From: Rhodoferax sp.
GTDB lineage: Bacteria > Pseudomonadota > Gammaproteobacteria > Burkholderiales > Burkholderiaceae_C
Assembly (NCBI GenBank): GCA_030645355.1
Contig: JAUSNJ010000127.1
Location: 62,001-126,000 of the forward strand
Direction: 5' to 3'
Length of the DNA stretch: 64,000 bases
The notes beneath the pieces are model-generated. The model worked only from the letters and a program-made list of their open reading frames with translations. It was not told the origin of the DNA and searched no databases. Positions 10,315 through 25,325 of this stretch are shown here, piece by piece (position 1 is the stretch's first letter; each line of letters opens with the position of its first letter). A program made the position numbers and the translations under genes.

Positions 10315-11616
10315 TCAAACCACCCCCGCCCGCTCCAGCATCGCATGCAGCAACACATTGCACCCTGCCGTGATGTGCTCGGGCTTGGCATCCTCGATCT
10401 CGTTGTGGCTGATGCCATCCTTGCAGGGGATAAAGATCATGCCGGCCGGGGCCAGCTTGGCCATGTAGACGGCGTCGTGGCCGGCGCCCGACACGGCGGG
10501 CATGTTGCTGTAGCCTAGCTTTTTGGCGGCGCGGCCCACGGCGTCCACGCAGTCGGGGTGGAAGACTTGCGCGGGGTAGCTGGACACCATCTCGATCTTC
10601 ACGTCCAGTCCGCTGTCCTTGGCGACATTGGCGGCGAAGGCTTTGACTTCGTCGGCCATCTGGTCCACCAGTGCGTCGGTGGCGTTGCGCAGGTCTATGC
10701 TGAACTTCACGCGGCCCGGGATCACGTTGCGGCTGTTGGGGAAGACCTGCACCATGCCCACGGTGCCACGGCCATGCGGCTGGTGGCGCATGGCGCAGGC
10801 CACCACCTCCTGCATGATGCGCGCCGACACCTGCATCGCGTCCTTGCGCAGCGCCATGGGCGTGGGGCCGGCGTGGGCTTCCATGCCGGTCACGGTGCAG
10901 TCGAACCAACGTATGCCCAGCACGCCCTGCACCACGCCTATCGTCACATCGGCATCTTCCAGCACCGGGCCTTGTTCGATGTGGGTTTCAAAGTACGCGC
11001 CGATCGGATGGTCACCAGGCTCCTGGTCGCCGATGTAGCCAATGCGTTCCAGCTCCCCCTTGACACTCTTGCCTTCGGTGTCCGTCGCCGCATACGCATG
11101 CTCCAGCGTGAAGGCCTTGGCGAACACGCCCGAGCCCATCATGACCGGCACAAAGCGCGAGCCTTCTTCGTTGGTCCAGAACGCGACTTCAATCGGTGCT
11201 TCGGTCTCGATGCCCAAGTCATTGAGTGTGCGCACCGCTTCCAGACCGGCCAGCACGCCATAGTTGCCATCGAACTTGCCGCCGGTGGGCTGGGTGTCGA
11301 TGTGGCTGCCGGTGACGATGGGGGGTAAGCTGTTGTTGCGGCCGGCACGGCGCATGAAGCCGTTGCCGATTTTGTCGATGGTGACGGTCATGCCGGCCTC
11401 TCTGGCCCAACCCAGCACCAGGTCTCTTCCCTGCTTGTCGAGGTCGGTCAGCGTCAATCGACACACGCCGCCTTTGGGGGTGGCGCCGATTTTGGCCAGC
11501 TCCATTAGCGAGGACCAGAGGCGTTCGCCGTTGATGCGGATGTTGGAGATATCCAGAACCGTGTCGATGTGGGTATCCATGTGGGTGTCGGTGTTAACGT
11601 GGGTTTCGCTGGTCAT
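10315..11616 (-). CDS. Zn-dependent amidohydrolase, N-carbamoyl-beta-alanine amidohydrolase (beta-ureidopropionase) / allantoate amidohydrolase family
   Basis: GSHIDTQPTGGKFDGNYGVLAGLEAV, EEGSRF motifs; start at MTSETHVNTDTHMD (11616). Substrate inferred from adjacent hydA/preA/preT. Confidence 0.88.
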   Translation of the reverse strand: MTSETHVNTDTHMDTHIDTVLDISNIRINGERLWSSLMELAKIGATPKGGVCRLTLTDLDKQGRDLVLGWAREAGMTVTIDKIGNGFMRRAGRNNSLPPIVTGSHIDTQPTGGKFDGNYGVLAGLEAVRTLNDLGIETEAPIEVAFWTNEEGSRFVPVMMGSGVFAKAFTLEHAYAATDTEGKSVKGELERIGYIGDQEPGDHPIGAYFETHIEQGPVLEDADVTIGVVQGVLGIRWFDCTVTGMEAHAGPTPMALRKDAMQVSARIMQEVVACAMRHQPHGRGTVGMVQVFPNSRNVIPGRVKFSIDLRNATDALVDQMADEVKAFAANVAKDSGLDVKIEMVSSYPAQVFHPDCVDAVGRAAKKLGYSNMPAVSGAGHDAVYMAKLAPAGMIFIPCKDGISHNEIEDAKPEHITAGCNVLLHAMLERAGVV

Positions 11617-11626
11617 GGTGATTCCT

Positions 11627-14453
<2,827 letters not shown>

Positions 14454-14480
14454 GGTCGTGTTCTCCGAATGGGTGCCAGT

Positions 14481-15830
14481 TCAGGCGCGGCTCAGGTAGG
14501 CATGGATAGCGTGGGCCGACTGCTTGCCGTGCTCCACGGCCTCTACCGTCAGGTCCAGCCCGCCGGCACGGCAGTCGCCTCCGGCCCAGACGCCGCGCAG
14601 GTTGGTCGCGCCTTCAGCATCCGTCGCGATACGGCCGCCGTCCAAGGCAAATCCGGCTGCGGTGAGCACGGGGTTACCGAGCCTTTGGCCAATGGCCTTG
14701 AGCACGGTGTCGGCTTCAAAGGTGATCTCGCGGCCCGTGGGCTGCAGCTTGCCATCGACCAAGGCCTGGTCTGCAAAACGGACGCCGGTCACGTGCCCAT
14801 CGCGGCCCAGAATATCCACGGGTGCCAGCCACTGGTGCAGCACCACGCCATTGGTTTGCGCCCACTCCTGCTCGGCCCTGGAGGCGGACATGGCCTCCAT
14901 GCCACGGCGGTACACCATGTGCACCACCTTGGCGCCCAGCAGCTTGCTTTGTACTGCGGCGTCCACCGCCGTCATGCCGCCGCCGATGACCACGACGCGG
15001 CGACCCACGGGCAGGCTAGACAGGTCTTTGGTTTGGCGCAGTGTGGCGATGAATTCCACCGCGTCCTCCACGCCATTCAAGGTCTCGCCAGGCACATGCA
15101 ATTGGTGCGTGGTGGCCAAACCTAGTCCCAGGTATACGGCGTCATGGTCCTTGCGCAACGCATCGAGTTGGGCCGTGGTCTCGAGCTTCCAGTTGTTCTG
15201 AATGGTGATGCCACCCAGGCCCAGCAGCCATTGCAGTTCGGCCTGCGCGAAGTTGTTCGGCGTCTTGTAGCTGGCCAGGCCGTATTCGTTGAGGCCACCG
15301 GCCTTGGGTTTGGCGTCGAACATCGCCACGTCGTGGCCCTTGCGCGCCAACGTGTACGCGCAGGCCAGACCGGCAGGCCCGGCGCCGACCACCGCGATCT
15401 TTTTGCCGGTGGCGGCTGCGCGGGTGAAGATTTGCGGTTGGTCGCTTTCCATCAGCGCGTCCACCGCGTAGCGCTGCAGGCGGCCGATGGCGACGGGGCG
15501 GTCCTCCTGTGTATTGCGCACACACACGGCCTCGCACAGGTTCTCGGTCGGGCAAACGCGGGCGCACATGCCGCCCAACGGGTTCGATTCCAAAATGGTG
15601 CGTGCCGATCCGCGCAGATTGTCATCGGCAATGCGCTTGATGAACGACGGCACATCGATACTGGTGGGGCAGGCCGTGGCGCAGGGGGCGTCAAAGCAAT
15701 ACAGGCAGCGCTCTGCTTCCAGTAGCGCCTGCGAGCGGGTCAGGCGGGGGCTGGCATCTGCAAAAGCTTTAGCATAGTCGGCGGCACCCAGGCGGCCGGG
15801 ACGGATGTCGGGTTGGTAAGCAGTGGACAC
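14481..15830 (-). CDS. preT: NAD(P)-dependent dihydropyrimidine dehydrogenase subunit PreT
   Basis: CLYCFDAPCATACPTSIDVPSFIKRI, GAGPAGLACAYTLARKGHDV; GTG start at 15830 (VSTAYQPD) preceded by AGGAG, preferred over ORF-track start 15863. Confidence 0.9.
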   Translation of the reverse strand: MSTAYQPDIRPGRLGAADYAKAFADASPRLTRSQALLEAERCLYCFDAPCATACPTSIDVPSFIKRIADDNLRGSARTILESNPLGGMCARVCPTENLCEAVCVRNTQEDRPVAIGRLQRYAVDALMESDQPQIFTRAAATGKKIAVVGAGPAGLACAYTLARKGHDVAMFDAKPKAGGLNEYGLASYKTPNNFAQAELQWLLGLGGITIQNNWKLETTAQLDALRKDHDAVYLGLGLATTHQLHVPGETLNGVEDAVEFIATLRQTKDLSSLPVGRRVVVIGGGMTAVDAAVQSKLLGAKVVHMVYRRGMEAMSASRAEQEWAQTNGVVLHQWLAPVDILGRDGHVTGVRFADQALVDGKLQPTGREITFEADTVLKAIGQRLGNPVLTAAGFALDGGRIATDAEGATNLRGVWAGGDCRAGGLDLTVEAVEHGKQSAHAIHAYLSRA

Positions 15831-15855
15831 GCTAACACTCCTGTTTAAAAAAAAT

Positions 15856-15871
15856 CTGACCATTTAGTCAG
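15856..15871. promoter_or_regulatory. Candidate RutR/PydR-like operator
   Basis: CTGACCATTTAGTCAG palindrome 26-41 bp upstream of the preT GTG; close to the RutR consensus TTGACCAnnTGGTCAA as recalled. Confidence 0.45.
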
Positions 15872-15912
15872 GTTCTTGCTGGAATGCTAGCAATTGTGAT
15901 GCCAGTTTGTAT

Positions 15913-16812
15913 CTAGGGGTTTACACCGGCCAGCCAGTTGCGGAACAGGCCCAGCGCGGCGGGCTCGTCCTCGCGCAGCGGTGCCACCAGGTAATAGGCG
16001 CGCTCTCCGCGCAGCGCTTGGTCGCAGGCCACCACCAGGTCACCGCGCGCCAGTTCGGCCTCGATCAGCAGACGCGGCACCAGCGCCACGCCCAGACCGT
16101 GGATGGCGGCGGCTGTCGTCATCGAAAACAGTTCGTATCGCGGGCCCGACAGGGCGTTGGGCGTTGCCACGCCCATGGCGTCAAACCACTGGCGCCAGCC
16201 AAAAGGACGCGTGCTTTGCTGCAGCAGCGGCAATTCGGCCACTGCCTGCGCACTGCGCGGCACACCGGGGACTAGCAAGCCCGGTGCACACACCGGCAGC
16301 ACGTCTTCATGCATCAGCAGGGTGGCTTGCGTGCCGGCCCAGTTAGCCACTTGCTCGGCCGTGCCGGCATACAGCGCGGCGTCGAAACCGGTATCGGCAA
16401 ACAGGAAGGGCCGGGTGCGCGTCTCGATATGCACCACGATGTCGGGGTGCACCGCCCGCAATTGGGGCAAGCGGGGAATCAGCCAGCGCGTAGCAAAGGT
16501 GGGCACGGCCGCCAGATGCACGGCGCCCTGGGTGCCCTGGGTGGACATGGCGTTGAGGGTGTCTCGCTCCAGCGCCAACAGGCGCTCGGCCACCTGGGCC
16601 GCGTATTCCCGGCCGCGTGGGGTCAGCGCCACGCCATGGCGGGTGCGCCGGAACAGAAGCTGGCCCAGATATTCCTCCAACGCGGCCACCTGGCGCGAAA
16701 CGGCACTTTGCGTCAGCGCCAGTTCCTGTGCTGCGCGGGTGTAGCTCTCGTGGCGCGCGGCGGCCTCGAAACAGAGCAGAGTGTGGGTGGCGGGGATTTT
16801 GCGGCGCATCAA
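15913..16812 (-). CDS. LysR-family transcriptional regulator (GcvA-like)
   Basis: N-terminal HTH ...FEAAARHESYTRAAQELALTQSAVSRQVAALEEYLGQLLFRR. Confidence 0.92.
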   Translation of the reverse strand: MMRRKIPATHTLLCFEAAARHESYTRAAQELALTQSAVSRQVAALEEYLGQLLFRRTRHGVALTPRGREYAAQVAERLLALERDTLNAMSTQGTQGAVHLAAVPTFATRWLIPRLPQLRAVHPDIVVHIETRTRPFLFADTGFDAALYAGTAEQVANWAGTQATLLMHEDVLPVCAPGLLVPGVPRSAQAVAELPLLQQSTRPFGWRQWFDAMGVATPNALSGPRYELFSMTTAAAIHGLGVALVPRLLIEAELARGDLVVACDQALRGERAYYLVAPLREDEPAALGLFRNWLAGVNP

Positions 16813-16916
16813 AGATCAGTGTACTGACTCTGCTCGCCAGCACCGCAGAATGCGATACTTGGGTTGCAGCGCTCCGCGTTTCCCGCCGTTCCTTTTGTCA
16901 GTTTTGTATTGCAGCC

Positions 16917-17534
16917 ATGTCCGCCGTTAGTTTTCTGATTTGTGACCCCAGCCCCGCCCTGCAAACGTTCTCGCAGCAATTGCTGACCGCCTACGGGTTT
17001 GACGCCGCATCGATCAAGACCGCCGGCAACCCGCAGGCCGCCGCCGAGATCGCCGCCGCACTCCAGCCCGACCTGCTGCTGACTGACTGGTTTTCCAAGG
17101 AATCCCTGTCCGGCATCGCCTTGCACCGGGCGATCCTGGCCCACAGCCCTGGCTGCCGCCTGGCGCTGCTGTCGCACACCCACGGCCCGGACCAGGTGGA
17201 CGAGGCCCGGGAAGCCGGCGCCCTGTTTTTGCTGGCCAAACCCTTTACGGCGGACGCCTTGCGCGGCGAAGTGGCCAAGGCACTGGACCTGTTGGCACGG
17301 TCCCATCCCGAGATTGCCCAGCGGGTCAGCGCCCACGCCCTGGCGACGGCACGACCCAGATCGGCGGTCCAGATCCAATTGCCCCGCCTGCCCCAGTACA
17401 AGCCCGGCGACCGGGTGCTTTACCAAAACCGCACGCAATCCGTCAAAAACGTGATCCTGCGCCGCGGCGAACTGGTGGTGCAACTGGACGGCGTGCCCGG
17501 CATGGTTGAAGCCAGCAAGATCGCCCGGCTCTAG
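16917..17534 (+). CDS. response regulator receiver-domain protein with small C-terminal domain
   Basis: LICDPSPALQTF... PDLLLTDW ... LLAKPFTADALR; C-term YKPGDRVLYQNRTQSVKNVILRRGELVVQLDG; ATG at 16917. Confidence 0.8.
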   Translation: MSAVSFLICDPSPALQTFSQQLLTAYGFDAASIKTAGNPQAAAEIAAALQPDLLLTDWFSKESLSGIALHRAILAHSPGCRLALLSHTHGPDQVDEAREAGALFLLAKPFTADALRGEVAKALDLLARSHPEIAQRVSAHALATARPRSAVQIQLPRLPQYKPGDRVLYQNRTQSVKNVILRRGELVVQLDGVPGMVEASKIARL

Positions 17535-17661
17535 GATGTGCGGCGGGCCCCGCCCCGCCAAATATTCTGCGAGCGCATAACTGGATGACAAACAATCGTT
17601 TGTCGCCGCCGCCGTTCGGCACTACGATGCAGGGCAAACCAACGCCCCCACTGGAGACCCC

Positions 17662-18852
17662 ATGGCCCACGCATCCTTCAACTGGCAAGACCCATTCTTG
17701 CTGAACAGTCAACTCAGCGACGACGAGCGCATGGTGCGCGATGCCGCCGCCGCCTACTGCCAGGACAAACTCCTGCCCCGCGTGACCCAGGCCTTTCGCG
17801 ATGGCACGACCGACCCCGCCATCTTTCGCGAGATGGGCGAACTCGGCCTGCTTGGCCCCACCATCCCCGACACCTACGGCGGCCCGGGTCTGAACTATGT
17901 GTCCTACGGCCTGATCGCCCGCGAGGTGGAGCGTGTCGATTCCGGCTACCGCTCCATGATGAGCGTGCAAAGCTCGCTGGTCATGGTGCCCATCTTTGAA
18001 TTCGGCACCGAGGCGCAGCGCCAAAAGTACCTACCCAAGCTGGCCACCGGCGAATGGATTGGCTGCTTTGGCCTGACCGAGCCCGACCACGGCTCCGACC
18101 CCGGCTCCATGGCCACCCGCGCCCACAAGGTGGCCGGTGGTTACAAGCTGTCAGGCAGCAAGATGTGGATCTCCAACAGCCCGATTGCCGACGTGTTTGT
18201 GGTCTGGGCCAAGGAGGTGTCCGAAGGTGGCCAGGTCGGCCCGATCCGCGGTTTTGTGCTGGAAAAGGGCATGGCTGGCCTCTCCGCTCCCGCCATCCAC
18301 GGCAAGGTGGGCCTGCGTGCATCCATCACCGGCGAGATCGTCATGGACGGTGTGTTCTGCCCCGAGGAAAACGCCTTCCCCGAGGTGCGCGGATTGAAAG
18401 GCCCGTTCACCTGCCTGAACAGCGCCCGCTACGGCATCGCCTGGGGCGCACTGGGTGCGGCCGAGGACTGCTGGCTGCGCGCCCGCCAGTACACGATGGA
18501 CCGCAAGCAGTTCGGGAAACCGCTGGCGGCCAACCAGCTGATCCAGAAAAAGCTGGCCGACATGCAAACCGAAATCGCGCTGGGCCTGCAGGGCTGTCTG
18601 CGGTTGGGGCGCATGAAGGATGAAGGCACGGCCTCCGTTGAGATTACTTCCATCCTGAAGCGCAATTCGTGTGGCAAGTCGCTGGACATTGCACGCTTGG
18701 CGCGTGACATGATGGGCGGCAACGGCATCTCGGACGAGTTTGGTGTGGCACGGCATTTGGTGAATCTCGAAGTGGTCAATACCTACGAAGGCACACACGA
18801 CATCCATGCATTGATTTTGGGTCGGGCGCAGACGGGGATTGCGGCGTTCTAA
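17662..18852 (+). CDS. gcdH: glutaryl-CoA dehydrogenase (acyl-CoA dehydrogenase family)
   Basis: [75 protein letters not shown]. Confidence 0.93.
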   Translation: MAHASFNWQDPFLLNSQLSDDERMVRDAAAAYCQDKLLPRVTQAFRDGTTDPAIFREMGELGLLGPTIPDTYGGPGLNYVSYGLIAREVERVDSGYRSMMSVQSSLVMVPIFEFGTEAQRQKYLPKLATGEWIGCFGLTEPDHGSDPGSMATRAHKVAGGYKLSGSKMWISNSPIADVFVVWAKEVSEGGQVGPIRGFVLEKGMAGLSAPAIHGKVGLRASITGEIVMDGVFCPEENAFPEVRGLKGPFTCLNSARYGIAWGALGAAEDCWLRARQYTMDRKQFGKPLAANQLIQKKLADMQTEIALGLQGCLRLGRMKDEGTASVEITSILKRNSCGKSLDIARLARDMMGGNGISDEFGVARHLVNLEVVNTYEGTHDIHALILGRAQTGIAAF

Positions 18853-18976
18853 CTTCTCGCCCACTTCAATGCGCCCGCACGTTACTGCTCGCCTTGCCCC
18901 AACTGGCAGACACCAACGCCGGAAGGTGTAATCACACAAACTCTGCTGCTTCAAAAATGGCAAAACGAAAGCACCC

Positions 18977-20227
18977 ATGACCGAAAAGCCCTCCGCCCTG
19001 CCCCACATCAAGGTGCTGGACCTCTCCAGGGTTCTGGCCGGTCCCTGGTGCACCCAGATGCTGGCCGACCTCGGCGCCGATGTCATCAAGGTTGAAAAAC
19101 CCGGCGAGGGCGACGACACCCGGCATTGGGGCCCACCCTTCCTGCAAGACGCCAACGGCAAGAACACCGAACACGCCACCTACTTCACCGCCTGCAACCG
19201 CAACAAACGCTCCGTCACCATCGACATCGCCAAGCCCGAGGGCCAGGCGTTGATCCGCCAGATGGCAGCGCAGAATAACGTGCTGGTGGAGAACTTCAAG
19301 GTCGGCGGCCTGGCCAAGTACGGGCTGGACTATGCGAGCCTGAAGGCACTGAACCCGCGCCTGATTTACTGCTCCATCACCGGCTTCGGCCAGGATGGGC
19401 CTTACGCCGAGCGCGCCGGCTACGACCTGATGATCCAGGCCATGACCGGCATGATGGACATCACCGGCCGGGCCGACGGCACGCCGGGCGGCGGGCCGCA
19501 ACGGGTGGGCGTGGCGCTGACCGATTTGTTCACCGGGGTCTACGCCTGCAGCGCCATCCTGGCGGCCATCGAGGTGCGCCACCGCACCGGCGTGGGCCAG
19601 TTGATCGACATGGCCTTGCTCGATGTCGGCATGGCCATCCTGGCCAACCAGGCGGCTGGTTTTCTGAACACGGGCAAGGTGCCGCAGCGCCAGGGCAACA
19701 GCCACCCCAGCTTGGCGCCCTACCAGGACTTTCCCACGGCGGATGGCGCCATGCTGCTGGCCATCGGCAACGACGGCCAGTTCGCCCGCTTTTGCGAGGC
19801 CACTGGCCAGGCGCAGTGGGCCGCCGATGCGCGCTTCGCCACCAACAGCTTGCGGGTCGAACACCGTGCCACGCTGATCCCGGCCATAGAAGCTGTCACC
19901 CGTAGCCGCACCACGGCCCAGTGGATTGCGCTGCTGGAGCACAAGGCCGTGCCCTGCGGCCCGATCAACACCATAGCCCAGGCTTTTGCCGACGAACAGG
20001 TTGTAGCCAGAAAGCTTAAGCTAAATCAGCCGCTAGCCCTCGAAACCATTGAACATACTGCTATTACTTCAATAGCATCCGTAGCCAGCCCCCTGCGCCT
20101 GGTGGATACGCCGGCGGTGGTGCGCCGGCCGCCGCCGGCGCTGGGTGAACACACCGACGCGGTGCTCACCGGGCTGGGCCTGAGTGCGGCGGCCATTGCG
20201 GCGCTGCGCCACCAGTCGGTGGTCTGA
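18977..20227 (+). CDS. CaiB/BaiF family CoA-transferase
   Basis: IKVLDLSRVLAGPWCTQMLADLGADVIKVEKP; internal element copy C near residues encoded by 20021..20080. Confidence 0.93.
   Translation: MTEKPSALPHIKVLDLSRVLAGPWCTQMLADLGADVIKVEKPGEGDDTRHWGPPFLQDANGKNTEHATYFTACNRNKRSVTIDIAKPEGQALIRQMAAQNNVLVENFKVGGLAKYGLDYASLKALNPRLIYCSITGFGQDGPYAERAGYDLMIQAMTGMMDITGRADGTPGGGPQRVGVALTDLFTGVYACSAILAAIEVRHRTGVGQLIDMALLDVGMAILANQAAGFLNTGKVPQRQGNSHPSLAPYQDFPTADGAMLLAIGNDGQFARFCEATGQAQWAADARFATNSLRVEHRATLIPAIEAVTRSRTTAQWIALLEHKAVPCGPINTIAQAFADEQVVARKLKLNQPLALETIEHTAITSIASVASPLRLVDTPAVVRRPPPALGEHTDAVLTGLGLSAAAIAALRHQSVV
20021..20080 (-). repeat. Interspersed element copy C, in-frame inside CoA-transferase CDS
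   Basis: Reverse complement: GATGCTATTGAAGTAATAGCAGTATGTTCAATGGTTTCGAGGGCTAGCGGCTGATTTAG. Confidence 0.75.
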
Positions 20228-20309
20228 CAAACTTCTGGAAACATCGGCGGGAGGCTCTGCTATCCTGACGCATCGTCGCCACATTGCGTGACCCACCCAG
20301 CCTGACGGC

Positions 20310-24392
<4,083 letters not shown>

Positions 24393-24410
24393 CCCGTTCA
24401 CATCCTCTTA

Positions 24411-25304
24411 ATGCGAAAAGGCTTGCACATGACACGACGCTTTCAATCCCAACGGCGCGCGCTGGGACGCCTGGTAGTAGCCAGCCTGGCAGGTTTACTG
24501 ACACTGAGTACGCCCGGGCAAGCCCAGGAAAACGGGGTGTACCGCTTTTCGCCAGTGAACCTCTATGGCATTGAACTGACCGCCAGCTACTGGAACCCCA
24601 TCATCGACTACGTGTCCACCAAGAGTGGCGTCAAACTGCAGCTCAAGATCGGCCGCACGTCCGCAGACACGACCGCCTATGTTCTGGCCAACGAGGTGGA
24701 GTTTGTGTTTTCCAACCACCTGTTCAGCCCGGAGCGCGACCATCTGGGATGGAAGGTGTTTGGCCGTCGCGCCACGGCCCCCATTCGCAGCCAGATTGTG
24801 GTGTTGGCCGAATCCCCCATCACCAAGCTGGAGCAACTGGCCAACGAAGCAGTCGCTTTTCCCGGTCCCGAAGGGACCGTCACCTACAAGTTTTCCTACG
24901 CCCATCTGTTGAACCAGAAAATCCCGGTTCAGGTGGTCTTCGCCGGCAACATGGATGGTGCGTTTGCCCAACTGGCCAGCGGCAAAGTCAAGGCGGCGGG
25001 AACGCAGTCGCAACTCAGTGCGGGCTGGTCCAAGCGCGAAGGCAAAACGCTGCGGGTGCTATGGGAGTCGGATCCGCTCAATGACCTGGCCCTGATGGCA
25101 TCAAGAAGTGTGGCCGCCAAGGATTTGGCGGCGGTCAGCAAGGCCTTCCTGGAGATGGGCCGCGACCCTGTAGGGCAGAAGGTGCTGGCCAGTGTCTCTG
25201 AACTGGTGAAGCTGCCACCCACAACGGCCTTTGTGCCCTCCACGGGTGCAGACTACACCGGCTACCGCAACTTCTACCAAACGGCACCCGCGAGCCTGCG
25301 CTAG
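24411..25304 (+). CDS. PhnD-like phosphate/phosphite/phosphonate ABC-type periplasmic binding protein
   Basis: Signal peptide then YRFSPVNLYGIELTASYWNPIIDYVSTKSGVKLQLKIGRTSADTTAYVLANEVEFVFSNHLF; no permease nearby. Confidence 0.78.
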   Translation: MRKGLHMTRRFQSQRRALGRLVVASLAGLLTLSTPGQAQENGVYRFSPVNLYGIELTASYWNPIIDYVSTKSGVKLQLKIGRTSADTTAYVLANEVEFVFSNHLFSPERDHLGWKVFGRRATAPIRSQIVVLAESPITKLEQLANEAVAFPGPEGTVTYKFSYAHLLNQKIPVQVVFAGNMDGAFAQLASGKVKAAGTQSQLSAGWSKREGKTLRVLWESDPLNDLALMASRSVAAKDLAAVSKAFLEMGRDPVGQKVLASVSELVKLPPTTAFVPSTGADYTGYRNFYQTAPASLR

Positions 25305-25325
25305 GCACTTGCCGCACCAGCCATT

